Assembly (NCBI GenBank): GCA_964642385.1
Contig: CAZXON010000009.1
Span: 1-32,760 of the forward strand
Direction of reading: 5' to 3'
Source: JBDHUW01 sp964642385
GTDB taxonomy: Bacteria > Patescibacteriota > Gracilibacteria > Absconditabacterales > Absconditicoccaceae
DNA: 32,760 nt
Below the pieces are notes generated by a model. It was given only the letters and a program-made list of their open reading frames with translations, ran no database searches and was not told the origin of the DNA. The position numbers and the translations under genes are program-made. Each line of letters begins with the position of its first letter. Position 1 is the stretch's first letter. Below, piece after piece: positions 1-9,740 of this stretch.

Positions 1-91
1 TATCTTATGTTCTCTGCGTCGTCTTCTTTATTCTACTTGGTAGACAAAAGAGCTGTGCATACCTCTGCATTTTATCATTATTTAGAAAGAT

Positions 92-277
92 ATGTTACGT
101 TTTTTTTATGACAGTTTAGATACTGTAAAGAAACTTAGAAGACCGTCTAAATCTGATTACATTACGTTGACTATTGCAATTTTTGTAGCAGTAATTTTAG
201 GTAGTTTATATTTTATGTGAGCGGATGCTGTGATCAGTAGTGTGTACAAAATATTTTATTCTTTGATGAAAGCTTAA
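92..277 (+). CDS. secE: Preprotein translocase subunit SecE
   Basis: Encodes 61 aa, typical of the short single-TM bacterial SecE that clamps SecY in the inner-membrane translocon. A short cytoplasmic helix (residues 6-22, with a KKLRRPSK basic stretch) is followed by one hydrophobic helix (about 24-43, starting near DYITLTIAIF). One TGA, read as Gly, lies just after the TM segment; the standard code would truncate the protein there. The stop TAA is 2 nt before the nusG start, the classic secE-nusG pair, and this neighbourhood supports the call more than the short sequence does. The 91 nt upstream show nothing I can name. Confidence 0.85.
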
Positions 278-279
278 AT

Positions 280-867
280 ATGGCTTTGGAACCGATACCA
301 CAACAAAACGATACACAAAAACAAATAGATGATCGTACTCATAGATGGTACTCATTGAGTGTCGTTTCTTGACAAGAGCATCTTGTCGTTGAAAACATGA
401 GAGAAAGAATCAAAAAACAGAATTTGTTTGATGATATCATTGATTTTCTTGTACCAGAAATACAAGAAGCGACAATGAGAAATGGAAAAAAATTGGTAAA
501 AGCTAGAAAATTATATCCTGGTTATATTTTTGTAAAGTCAAGAATGAATGATAAACTGTGGTATATAATCAGAAATACGCCAGGCGTGAAACTTATTGTT
601 GGTGCTGAAACACGTCCTATACCTTTGACAGATAGAGAATACGATGTAATAATGCAACATATTGAGCAGTCAAATGAAAAAGCAACGATGTATATACCAT
701 TTCAAGAAGGGGATCTTGTCTTACTAAAAGAAGGGGATTTCGCTAACATGAAATGAAAAGTGAAAGATGTTGATGTAGAAAAATGACTTGTTGTTGTAAA
801 TGTGGAAATATTAGGAAGACTAACGCCGGTTGTTCTAACATTTGAAAAAGTTAGTTTAGCAAACTAA
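280..867 (+). CDS. nusG: Transcription termination/antitermination factor NusG
   Basis: Encodes 195 aa. The NGN domain (about residues 20-135) contains RWYSLSVVSGQEHLVVENM, the LYPGYIFVK strand and RNTPGVKLIVG. The C-terminal KOW domain (about 140-190) contains FQEGDLVLLKEGDFANMKGKV. NusG binds the RNAP clamp and couples to Rho or ribosomal S10. The ATG at 280 was chosen because it gives the full NGN start and sits 2 nt after secE; the ATG at 397 would remove the first beta strand. Three TGA codons are read as Gly, including those in VVSGQE and MKGKV, positions normally held by Gly in the family. No Shine-Dalgarno sequence is visible, as for most genes here. Confidence 0.95.
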
Positions 868-896
868 ATAATCACCCATATATTGATCTTATTTTG

Positions 897-1589
897 ATGA
901 AAGAGACACGTCTTGTTCGTATAGCTTTGTTTTTGATTCTAGTGGCATTCTCACTGATTTATGCTTTGTTTTTTATGGTGCAATCAGATCGTGTGAAAAA
1001 AGACTTCCATAGCATATTCCTTCATCGATGAGTTGTTGATTCCGGAAACGTGGCTGAACTTTCAGCTCTCACTGGACAAATAGCTAGTTGAAATATTACA
1101 AATCTAGCTTCAGGGAGTGATAATCAATCTGGTTTAGGTGACCCATCTATTGTAAGTGAAACCCCAGACTCGTTCATAACAGACGTCCTATCAGCTACAA
1201 ATACTGACCAAACGATACTCTCATGAACTGCATTATATTATGGATCCTTAGATATCTTAAAAACGTTGTGAATCCGTTATGAGTATATACTTAAAGATAA
1301 AAATTATAATATATATTACGTGTATGTAGGTAAGAAATGAACAGAATATAAAATTCCTGAAATGGTAAAAGACGTATGATGAACTACTATTGAAATTTAT
1401 GCGAAGAATGCTATAATAGACAATCTGTATTTCGGCGATAGAGTGACATTTGCGACATTACCTAGTCAATTATCGATTCAAACAAATGTTTTTGTACGTA
1501 TAGGTGATGATCTTTGGCTTATCCAAGACCTTACAGGAGAATATAAACAAAACAAAAAACACATTAGGTATATATTCACTAACCAGTAG
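897..1589 (+). CDS. Hypothetical membrane-anchored protein between nusG and rplK
   Basis: Encodes 230 aa and I do not recognise a family. It has a short basic N-terminus, one strong TM helix (about residues 7-29), then a Ser/Thr/Asn-rich linker (about 55-115), then a compact alpha/beta-looking domain (about 120-230) with many Tyr and Lys residues. The topology suggests an N-in anchor with an external domain. Six TGA codons are read as Gly, two of them adjacent. The gene lies 29 nt after nusG and 147 nt before rplK, a spot where nusG-rplK are usually adjacent, so it is probably co-transcribed with the translation block. A role near the Sec or transcription machinery is only a guess from position. 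Confidence 0.8.
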
Positions 1590-1736
1590 AAATACAATAC
1601 ATTAGAAGGAAAACACGCTTCAAGAAACGCCAGAGAGTAGCTTCAACTCTTTATGCTGACTAGTTGTGTTCACATAGTATCCTTATAGTAGCCTTTCAAA
1701 AGGCGCTTATATTTATCTTTTACATGCATATGTACG

Positions 1737-2183
1737 ATGGCTCCAGTAAAAAAAATTACGAAGAAGTTCACGCTCCACGTTGTTGCAGGAAAAGCACAAC
1801 CAGCACCTCCAGTAGGTCCTATTCTTTGACAGAATGGTGTTAATATTGGTGCGTTTATCAAAGAATTTAATGAAAAGACAGGTGATATTATGAAAAAATT
1901 TGCGCCTGCAGATGTAAAAGTTCCAGCAATTATTACTGTTTATGCTGATAGAACCTATGATCTTGAAATTGGTATCCCATTGACATCGCATCTTCTTTTG
2001 TGGAAGTTGGGTCAAAAAATGTGATCGGGAGAACCAAATAAAAAGAAAATCGGTGCTCTAACTCCAGCAGATATCGCTGAGATTGCTGAAATCAAAAGAC
2101 CTGGTATGAATACAAACAATATGGATTCAATCATGACTTCTATCATAGGAACTGCAAAAAGTCTTGGTATAGAAGTAAAATAA
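1737..2183 (+). CDS. rplK: 50S ribosomal protein L11
   Basis: Encodes 148 aa (family about 141). The N-terminal domain has the hallmark KFTLHVVAGKAQPAPPVGP followed by ILGQNGVNIGAFIKEFN. The C-terminal RNA-binding domain ends with RPGMNTNNMDSIMTSIIGTAKSLGIEV. L11 forms the GTPase-associated centre with 23S rRNA. The Gly of the invariant LGQ(N/H)G is encoded by TGA, and a second TGA is in LGQKMGSGEPNKKKIG. The start ATG at 1737 gives MAPVKKI, the usual beginning. A small inverted repeat (GCCTT/AAGGC near 1691-1704) lies in the 147-nt leader. Confidence 0.97.
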
Positions 2184-2229
2184 TTGTTGTTTAAACCTAT
2201 CTAGAATTCAACTATTAGAATCAAACGAA

Positions 2230-2299
2230 CTATATAATATAGTCCGTGGAAGATAGCAAAAGTATCATTGATAAAATCTTTCTTTGAAAACATGCTATC
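2230..2299 (+). promoter_or_regulatory. Possible structured leader of rplA
   Basis: The 151-nt gap between rplK and rplA contains a perfect hairpin (ACTATA-TAA-TATAGT, 2230-2244) and then a 6-bp closing stem GATAGC (2252-2257) / GCTATC (2294-2299) enclosing an A/U-rich region. L1 is a known autogenous repressor that binds an mRNA mimic of its 23S site, so a leader structure here is plausible. I cannot identify the conserved L1-binding motif with confidence. Confidence 0.25.
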
Positions 2300-2334
2300 G
2301 TTATTACCACTTTATTCTTAATTATTCTTTCAAA

Positions 2335-3167
2335 ATGGCATACGGAAAAAAGTACAACCAAGTAAAAACACTTGTTGATGAAGAAAAAAAATATAGCATG
2401 GAAGATGCTATTGTTCTTGTGAAAAAACTCTCTTATTCAAAATTTGTTGGGACATTAAATGTTGCTGTAAAAACTTTTGCAGATCCAAAGTATAATGATC
2501 AACAGATTAGAGCAACTGCTGTTTTGCCTCATGGAACAGGGAAAAAAATCATCGTTGCGGCATATGTAACAGATGATCAAATTGCTGGTGCTAAAGCTGC
2601 TGGTGCAGATATCGCTGGTAATCAAGAACTAATCAGAGATATTGAAAGTGGTAAAATAGCGTTTGATGTTTTGATAACTGCTCCTGATATGATGAGAGAT
2701 CTAGCAAGAGTTGCAAAAATACTTTGACCAAAAGGATTGATGCCTTCTCCAAAAGCTGGTACAGTAGTGCAAGATATCAACAACGCAATTGATGAAGTAA
2801 AGAAATGAAGAATCGAATTTAGAATTGATAAAACAGGAAATGTACATGCGGCAATCGGAAAATTGTCATTTACAGACGAACAACTTCTAGAAAATCTTAG
2901 AGTGTTCCTCAAAGCATTGGATGATAGCAAACCTGCAGGTATCAAAGGTAAACTTATCAANNNNNNNNNNNNNNNNNNNNNNNNNNNNNNNNNNNNNNNN
3001 NNNNNNNNNNNNNNNNNNNNNNNNNNNNNNNNNNNNNNNNNNNNNNNNNNNNNNNNNNNNTCCTCAAAGCATTGGATGATAGCAAACCTGCAGGTATCAA
3101 AGGTAAACTTATCAAGAAAGTTGTGATTTCTGCAACAATGTCTCCCGGAGTACAAGTAGAATATTAA
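2335..3167 (+). CDS. rplA: 50S ribosomal protein L1 (interrupted by an artificial assembly gap)
   Basis: L1 of the ribosomal stalk. Recognisable parts are MAYGKKYNQVKTLVDEEKKY, the AVLPHGTGKK loop, DMMRDLARVAKILGPKGLMPSPKAGT and the C-terminal ATMSPGVQVEY. The Gly of LGPKGLMP is encoded by TGA. A run of 100 N (2961-3060) falls in codon 209. The 55 bases before the Ns are identical to the 55 after, so removing the Ns and one copy (155 bases) restores a single frame of 226 codons including the stop (225 aa, family about 230). As written, 155 is not a multiple of 3 and the frame is broken. The start ATG at 2335 matches family length. rplJ and rplL do not follow; a terminator does. Confidence 0.93.
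2906..3115. other. Artificial gap: 55-bp duplicated flanks around 100 N
   Basis: Bases 2906-2960 and 3061-3115 are identical over exactly 55 bp and flank the 100 N at 2961-3060. Collapsing them restores the rplA frame perfectly. The best reading is two contigs that overlap by 55 bp (likely the assembly k-mer) joined by a fixed-size placeholder rather than merged. Confidence 0.93.
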
Positions 3168-3193
3168 GAAATCAACAATCTCATACACAAAGG

Positions 3194-3221
3194 AACCAAC
3201 AAACACCTGTTGGTTTTTTTT
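3194..3221 (+). terminator. Rho-independent terminator after rplA
   Basis: Stem AACCAAC / GTTGGTT with an 8-nt loop, running into a T tract, 27 nt after the rplA stop. It closes the secE-nusG-rplK-rplA block. Confidence 0.85.
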
Positions 3222-3232
3222 GTGATAAAAAA

Positions 3233-3343
3233 ATGCCTCTGAACGATGATCTTTTCTCTGCTTGCAGAAAGAAAAGAGACGAAGCGAAGAGCATAGCATA
3301 GAGTGGATTATAGACACCATTATATTTTGATTTTCCTGTAATC
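3233..3343 (+). repeat. Interspersed repeat R1, copy 1
   Basis: About 110 bp, starting ATGCCTCTGAAC and ending CCTGTAATC. The family has an inner hairpin with TCTGC/GCAGA flanked by C/T-rich and A/G-rich arms, and a distal stem GATTATAG / CTGTAATC. This copy is the long subtype (GACGAAG...AGCATAG centre). It lies between the rplA terminator and the convergent gene at 3404. Other copies are at 9741, 20579, 20692 and 24301, all in the same orientation. Confidence 0.85.
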
Positions 3344-3376
3344 AAAAAAAACCCTTCACGAAAAATCGGAAGGGTT
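3343..3376 (-). terminator. Terminator of the minus-strand gene at 3404
   Basis: On the minus strand, AACCCTTC pairs with GAAGGGTT across a short loop and is followed by a run of T (the A run at 3343-3350 on the plus strand). Confidence 0.8.
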
Positions 3377-3403
3377 GTAGGTTTATCGGAAGGGTAGTTA
3401 GGT

Positions 3404-3955
3404 TTAGTGTTTATAGTTTTTGTTCAATTCAGCAACAATTCGCTCGCGTTGCTTGTTAAAACGAGCAATTCGCAACCATTTTGCACATTTTTTAGCAAAC
3501 ATAATACCTCTCTGCGAAGAGTAAAAATGTTTGGTTACAAAAGCAGATGTATGGTCTTTTGAGCTGATTGAGTAGAACATAAACTCAACATTTTTGTTGT
3601 ATTGGCGCAATTTGATGTTTTGTATATCTTGCATAAGCGTAAAAACTTGCATCAATCTTGCACCGTACTGCGGTGAACAAATGGGAGAGATAATACACTT
3701 GCCCCATGCTCGACGGATCGCCGATCGTAAATAGGTAAATGCTTCATATCCATTTGTTGAAGAATCAAACTTCATATTAGGATACTCTGCTCGTATCTTT
3801 TCAGATACTTCTCGCTGTCGACGTGGAAGGCCAACCAACAATACCAAGTTGTTTCTATGATCTTTATTGACCTCAAACAATTTTGTGATTGCTTCTTTGT
3901 AGAATGGCTTATCACAAAAAATGATAAACACATGTTTAATTGTACTGTTTTCCAT
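3404..3955 (-). CDS. Hypothetical 183-aa protein with atypical codon usage
   Basis: Family not recognised. It looks like a mixed alpha/beta soluble protein: an N-terminal strand (HVFIIFCDKPFYK), a second (NNLVLLVGLPRRQ) and a very basic C-terminus (about residues 155-183, many Lys and Arg), suggesting nucleic-acid contact. Unlike almost every other long gene here it contains no TGA; all five Gly are GGN. Arg is mostly CGN (about 12 of 15), whereas neighbours use AGA. These two features suggest recent acquisition or a different selective history. It has its own terminator and an upstream gap of 250 nt, so it is a single-gene unit. The start ATG at 3955 is the only one in frame after an upstream stop. 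Confidence 0.75.
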   Translation of the reverse strand: MENSTIKHVFIIFCDKPFYKEAITKLFEVNKDHRNNLVLLVGLPRRQREVSEKIRAEYPNMKFDSSTNGYEAFTYLRSAIRRAWGKCIISPICSPQYGARLMQVFTLMQDIQNIKLRQYNKNVEFMFYSISSKDHTSAFVTKHFYSSQRGIMFAKKCAKWLRIARFNKQRERIVAELNKNYKH

Positions 3956-4208
3956 AATTATTTATTTTTTTAATGTTAATGATCACTTTTAAAGATTTTT
4001 TACGCACATAGCACACTCATTGTAAATAAATGTGAAATAATGTCAATGATAATCCATACTATCTTATTAGAAAAATATGTGTATACGTATAATCACTAGA
4101 AAGCAAAGGAGATATATCATTGAATAGCTCTAAATATTTGCCAAAAAGCAACTTGATGCATATAGTAATGTGGTACAGAAATATCCCTTTATCATCTATT
4201 GTGTGTAT

Positions 4209-4829
4209 ATGTATATTCCAGATTCGTTTCGAGATGATGTTGAAAACCTTAAAAAAGAAGGAAAGTTTGAACAGGCACTCAAGAAAGTAAACCATATTTT
4301 GATGTCTGATCCCACCGACGAATGAGCTCTTTTACAGGTCGTTGATATCGAGTATCGTAGGGGAGAGTTGACGAGGGCCGAAAAGCCCATTGATTTCCTT
4401 ATGTACACTAAAAAAGATGATCCAATGCACTTTTACATAAAAGGTGTTCTTGAGATGGAGAAAAATAATTGGTATGACGCAAAAAAATATTTTCAAGAAG
4501 CTATTAAAATGACAAATTTTGAGAATCATGAAATATTACGTTGTTATGGACTATGTGAGTATCGGTATGGGAATAGAGAAAAGTGATTAACCTTTATTCA
4601 ACAAGCATTTGATCTTCACAATACTGATGCGGAGGTTATATATAATCTTATAGAGTTATATTTACTAGAATTTGATTATAAAAGGGCAAAACGTATGATA
4701 AAATATTTTTATGATAAACATGATAAAATTGAAACTTTTGATAAAGATATTACTTTTTATGATAATAAAATTTGACTCTTTGCAAAATTTGTAGAACAGA
4801 ATGCACCAACAGCACTTGTAAATGGATAA
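4209..4829 (+). CDS. TPR-like repeat protein
   Basis: Encodes 206 aa, almost all helical. The pattern is of tetratricopeptide repeats: DDVENLKKEGKFEQALKKVN (about residues 9-28), then FYIKGVLEMEKNNWYDAKKY (about 76-95) followed by a helix rich in Phe/Glu/Ala, then VIYNLIELYLLEFDYKRAKR (about 139-158). Such proteins are scaffolds for protein-protein contacts. Three TGA codons are read as Gly. The stop at 4829 is 35 nt before the ftsX start, so the two are likely co-transcribed and the protein may serve the division machinery, though that rests only on position. The frame is open upstream to 4134, but no ATG precedes 4209; GTG at 4203 or 4170 is possible. Confidence 0.75.
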
Positions 4830-4864
4830 ATATACGTCTTTTATACTTAGTAAAACTCTTGTCT

Positions 4865-5902
4865 ATGGAATGATTAAATAAAACACAAATCCTTACAAAA
4901 AAAATCTCTAAGGAAGCCCAAATTGTCACAAAAAATGTGATATCAACTGGGAAAAAATTATGATTAAAGCTTACTCATAACACATGATTTTTTACTATCC
5001 GTCAATTTCGAAAAGGCAATCGAACACAGCTCGCGATGATGAGTTTTGTTTTTGCTCTCTTATTGCTGTTTTTGCACATTTTTGTCTTAGCATCAAAACT
5101 GACAGACAATGCAGCGACAGGTATCAAAGAAAAGTTGTGAGTGTATTTTTATGTTAAAGACGTAAACCAGGTGAGTTCTGGCGTAACTGAACAACAATTG
5201 GCTTCTCGTATCATATCTTTTAAAGATAGTTTAGAGCATTGAGGTGCTCGTGTAAAATATTTTTCAAAAGAAGAAGCTCTTAAAAATCTCCAGAGCCGTT
5301 TACCAAATATGGTCCAAAATTTTGATGAATATGGTATTGAAAACCCACTTCCAGCAACTTTGTATGTGAGTTTTAAGGATCAAAAACAATATGATTATGT
5401 CATGCAAGCAAAAACATCTTTTGAGGATATACTACTTGCTTCTCCAACACCAAATGCAAAAGATCAGTTTTCTAGAAATGCACGTTTAATAAACCTTTTG
5501 GGATTATTACAGTTCTTTTTTATGTTTATTATCCTTGCGTGTGTTTTGGTTATTCTTGTTTTCTTGGGCATGATTATCAAAACAAAGTTTAGCGCAATGC
5601 ATCAAAGTATCAATGTACAGAAGTTGTTATGATCTCCATTCTTCCGTTTAAAAAAGCCATTTTTCTTAAATAGTATTTTGATTTTGACTATTGCATTTAT
5701 AATCACTGTTATTTTAAGTGCAATTTTACTTTCTAACTTGAGTAGTATTTTCCCATATCTTTTTGGTATCGAATTAAAAGAAATTATTAATGGAGAAAAT
5801 GGGTTGAGTATTACACGATTGATTGTAGAATTCGTACTATTGATTTGAATTTCTCTATTATATGCAAATCGAGAGCTAAGTAGACTACTTAAAAAAGAGT
5901 AA
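4865..5902 (+). CDS. ftsX: Cell division protein FtsX (ABC-like permease)
   Basis: Encodes 345 aa with the FtsX layout: a basic cytoplasmic N-terminus (about 57 aa), TM1 (about 58-78), an external domain (about 80-205, containing GVYFYVKDVNQ and FSKEEALKNLQSRLP), then TM2 (about 212-238), TM3 (about 266-292), a second loop, TM4 (about 319-336) and a short tail. FtsX pairs with the ATPase FtsE and activates peptidoglycan hydrolases at the septum. ATG 4865 gives the full cytoplasmic tail. Six or more TGA codons are read as Gly, including one at 5632 that would cut off TM3 and TM4. ftsE, normally just upstream, is not in this window; a TPR-like gene takes its place. Confidence 0.9.
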
Positions 5903-5917
5903 CATATATTTTTTTCT

Positions 5918-5952
5918 AAAAAAACCGTGGAGTTAAAACCATGGTTTTTTTT
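5918..5952. terminator. Bidirectional terminator between ftsX and htrA-like gene
   Basis: Stem CCGTGG (5925-5930) / CCATGG (5939-5944) flanked by an A run on one side and a T run on the other, so it can end transcription from both convergent genes. Confidence 0.85.
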
Positions 5953-5995
5953 ATTTCTGAAGAGTATTATGCCGGTTTTTTGATGAATAGTTTTG

Positions 5996-7186
5996 CTAGT
6001 TAGTGGGTACATATAGTATGCTTTCTAGATCAATTGTCTTGTATTCTTTATTTCTAAATACTCTTAAAGATATCTTATCTCATGGCTTATAAGTAAACAA
6101 CGCATATATGAAGGGGAGAGTATTGTTTACTGGTACTCAATTCATCTCAGTTATTATATCTCCTGATAGCAACCCAGCATTTGCGCTTGGAGTTCCAGAC
6201 GAGACGTTTTTCACGACATATCATTCAAATTTAGAATAATCATTTATTCTTGCTATTTCTTTTGTAAGATTATCAAAGGTTCAACCGATATAAGGCCTAG
6301 GAATTGTGTAGACTGCAGTTTTTCCATCCTCAAGTTTACTTCCAGTTGCGAATGATGCTAATGCGTTTCCAATAGAAGCAATTGTTGAAGTTATATATTC
6401 GCTCGTAATTGGAATTGCATAGCCGATATTCGCGCCTGCAGGTGATTTCGCTGTGGCTACTCAAATGACATCTCATGCTACATTTAATAATGGTCCACCA
6501 CTATTTCAATCTTGTAATGCTGCATCTGTCTGGTATAGTCCGATATACATATCTGAAGTGGGTGGATTTATTAATGTTCTATTTGTAGCACTTATGATGC
6601 CAAGTGTAGCAGATGCTTCATCTTGATTTTCAATATTTCCTAAACTAAGTACAAATTGTCCAATACGAGTAATAGATTTGTAAGAGACGAAACTAGCAGG
6701 AGTCAAATTAGACGGGCTTGCTCATGTAGCATTTGCAATATGAAGTAATGCGATATCTAAGAGTGGATCCTCTCGAATTGTATCTACATGATAACGCTCA
6801 CCTTCATTTGTTTTTACAACATATACTCATCCTTCTTTTTCTGTTACCGCATGTTTATTTGTTAGAATATAACCATCTTTAGTGATTATTATACCACTTG
6901 CTCCTCATTTTTTTAACACACTTCCTTTGCTTGGAAATTCATCCTGCAAACTAATTGTGACAACAGAAGGTGCTATCTTATCCAAAGCTGTAGTTACATT
7001 TGATTCAAGATTCATTACTCTACTAGTTTCATTTATTTTATCTTCAATAATTTGTTGTTTTACAATCTTTGTGACATCTCACTCTGAAGCTGGATTGAAA
7101 AAAGGGATTCCAAAATATGTTATTCCAATTACTGTTAAAATAGAAACAAGCATAGTTAGAACGATGAGAAATCAGGTTTTTTTCAT
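5996..7186 (-). CDS. Trypsin-like serine protease with PDZ domain (HtrA/DegP family)
   Basis: Encodes 396 aa. It has an N-terminal TM anchor (about residues 4-28), a chymotrypsin-fold protease (about 65-275) and a C-terminal PDZ-like domain (about 285-390, with GTPSANAGLLSGDIITEMN). The catalytic triad is visible: His112 in TNKHAVT, Asp144 in DPLLDIALL and Ser229 in DGNSGGPLLN. The first Gly of GNSGGP and others around the active site are encoded by TGA. HtrA proteases degrade or refold damaged envelope proteins; this one should act outside the membrane, tethered to it. The ATG at 7186 gives a Lys-rich start before the anchor. It lies 52 nt downstream of alr on the same strand and converges with ftsX. 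Confidence 0.93.
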
Positions 7187-7238
7187 AGTAAGAAGATCTA
7201 GCAAAGGATAAAAAAAAGGAATTTTGGACGATATGTAA

Positions 7239-8447
7239 TTATTCAGTTGGTTCATCAAATATGATTCTTTTTGTTTTTTCATTTCGTCCAGTCATAATCT
7301 CATATATGTTTGTTTTTGCCGTTTTAGAAGCATTTAGAAGACTATTTTGCGCAGTTTCATCTCTACCAAATATTTCTATTTCATCTCATACACACAGATC
7401 AGCTACTTGTGATATCATCTCTGTTCCTTCGTTAGATTCTGATTTTGTTTTTCATAAAGGTCAAATACCAACAGTATGATAGTTCATACTAATGGTGCCT
7501 AATACTGGGAGGAAGGAATTTTTGGATTTTTCGTATCGTGCATTACTTAATAATCTAGGCAGTCATTCATAATATCCAAATGGCACAAGAGCAATTTTTG
7601 TATCTTCTCCTGTTTTTCGGGTTCCTCAGTATCCAATACGTTCATTGGCTTTGATCGTGCGAATGTCAATAATAGTTGAGGTTACACGTGCGCAGACTTG
7701 GAGAGGTTTCGTGAGGTGTTGTTTAGGATGATCTCCTGATAGAGGAGAGTAGCCATATAACGCCAACCCTGGTCTTCGGGCAGTAAAGAATGGATCATCT
7801 ATACTAAACAAACCCGCGCTCGCTCAAATATGTCTAAATGTAGGTGAGAAACCTGCATCTGAAATGATCTTGTGCATAGATTTAAAATTTGCTATTTGTT
7901 GGTCAGTTTTGCTACTATCTGCTTTATCAGCTTCTGCTAGATGACTCATGATACCTTCTAGTTGTATGTGTGGAGCGCTACGCAATATTTCTATTACTTT
8001 TTCTAGGTCCTGAAGATCAAATCATTCTCTATGCAAACCAGTATTTATAAAGAGGTGAATGCGAACATTTTTTCTTTTTTTTGCAAAATATTCTAGTCCA
8101 TGGAAAGAGCTTATTGCAAAAGCAACTCTTTTCCAATTATATAATCTATAATTTTCTGCGTTTGTTTCACTCAGGACAAGATAATTGTGTTTGTTGTACT
8201 TTGACGCAATCGCATATTCTGGAAATGAATCTATGCATAAATACGTTAGTGGTACATCTTTTAGAATACTCGCTATCTGTTTTAGTCCATGCCCATAGGC
8301 ATTTGATTTAATGACTGGGAATAGAGAATTGTGTGGATGTAAAGATTGGATATACTCAAAATTTTGCAAATATGCACGAGGATTGATGTATATTTTATTA
8401 AGTGGCTGTGTCTTTTTACTAAAAATAGAGCGTAAAAAATCTGTCAT
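7239..8447 (-). CDS. alr: Alanine racemase
   Basis: Encodes 402 aa (family 360-390). PLP-dependent enzyme making D-Ala for peptidoglycan. The PLP-binding Lys47 is in FPVIKSNAYGHG. The second catalytic Tyr, about residue 274, is in ERIGYGGTRKTGED. The N-terminal TIM barrel has LFINTGLHREGF and EGIMSHLAEAD; the C-terminal beta domain has VLGTISMNYHTVGIG. The usual Asp of the CMD motif is Asn here (SMNYHTV), which is unusual. Several Gly come from TGA, including the one after Tyr274. The start lies 21 nt downstream of the murA stop on the same strand, so the two form a cell-wall precursor operon. The N-terminus has about 15 extra basic residues. Confidence 0.95.
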
Positions 8448-8468
8448 GCTGTTACATAATAATAAAAA

Positions 8469-9716
8469 TTATTTATCTTCTTTTGCAATTATTTTTACAC
8501 CAATTGATTGCAGTTTCTTCAAAACATTGTCGTATCACCTTAAAATAATGTTTTCATTATAGATTGTTGTTTTCCCTCCTGCGATAATACCAGCAACCAA
8601 AAGCGCGCCTCATCATCTAATGTCGGTACTATTTACCATATTTCCTTTTAATTTAGTTGGACCGACAATCACTGCTTGGTGAGGATTGAGTATTTCTGAT
8701 TTTGCTCATAGCTTCTCAAGTTCTGATAAATATGCGAATCTTCCTTCAAAAAGTCTTTCAAATATTTTACTAACTCAATTCGCTTGCGTTAATACTACAG
8801 CCATGACAGACTGTAGATCTGTTGGAAAACCTGGGAATATCATTGTTTTGATTCCAGTTGCTTTGTATTTTCCAATATTTTTTGACGTTACGTTAAATGA
8901 TTGGTGATCCAAAATTTTGTAATCTATCCCAACTGATCTTGCAAAGGTAAATGTAGAAAGCAACTCTTTGATGTCTACACCAGTTACTACGATTGAACTT
9001 TTTGGTGCAAGTGCGCCAATTGCTAAATAAAGACCAGCTTCTAGCATATCTCAGATGATGGTAAACTCCTTCTTTTGAATGCGAATTTTTTGTGGTTTGA
9101 TTATGATACTATGGTCATAATTAATTTCAATATCAGCACCCATGTTTTTCAAAAAATCAACAAGATCAAGAACATGTGGTTCAATCGCAGCATTGTGGAT
9201 GGTATAAGGTGTATCGTGCTTCCCCGGTAAAAAAGCAAGGTAGGTAAGTACTGCTTCAGTTGTTGTTACGCTGAATTCTGTTTGGACAATATCTTTTTGT
9301 GGTTTATTCACTTGTTCATATGTTTTGATATTTCATTTTTGTGAAATCTTGATGCCACACTGTGTAAGCGCATCATCAAATGCATCAAGGCTTCTTTTCC
9401 CTAAATTACATCCTCCTGTTCCGATAAATCTAACTTTTTTGTATTTCAATAATCCATATGGTATCATCAAAATTGATACTCTAATTTTTAGACATTTGTG
9501 GGATGTTAGATCAAAATATGGTTTCCCTTTCGATGAGACAATCGCCTCATCTGCTACGATTTTGAGGTTGTGTACATCTAAGATATCTGGTTCGTTATGA
9601 AGTTTCACTTTATTTCAGGTAAGATAATTTGCAGCTATGATTGGCAATGTTGCATTTTTACTTCAAGAAACGCGAATTGTTCATTTTAAATTAGATGATT
9701 GTTGGATGACAAACAT
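8469..9716 (-). CDS. murA: UDP-N-acetylglucosamine 1-carboxyvinyltransferase (MurA)
   Basis: Encodes 415 aa, close to the usual 417-420. First committed step of peptidoglycan synthesis: enolpyruvyl transfer from PEP to UDP-GlcNAc. The substrate-binding pair Lys20-Asn21 is in VSGSKNATLP; the catalytic Cys103 is in GTGGCNLGKRSLDAF, which predicts fosfomycin sensitivity because Cys rather than Asp is present. The C-terminal motif NSTDIRGGALLVAGII matches the family. TGA encodes several Gly. It is first in the murA-alr pair. A divergent plus-strand gene begins at 10032, so its promoter should be in 9717-10031. Confidence 0.95.
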
Positions 9717-9740
9717 ACGTATTTTTAGGAGATAAAAGAA

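Noticed and set aside
1..91. Possible tRNA upstream of secE (a common neighbour)
   Set aside because: No acceptor stem, anticodon arm or T-loop can be formed in the available bases.
2622..3320. 232-aa minus-strand ORF spanning the N gap
   Set aside because: It is antisense to rplA and repeat R1 and depends on the artificial Ns.
4822..4881. 19-aa ORF overlapping the end of the TPR gene
   Set aside because: Too short and overlaps the TPR stop; ftsX starting at 4865 explains the sequence.
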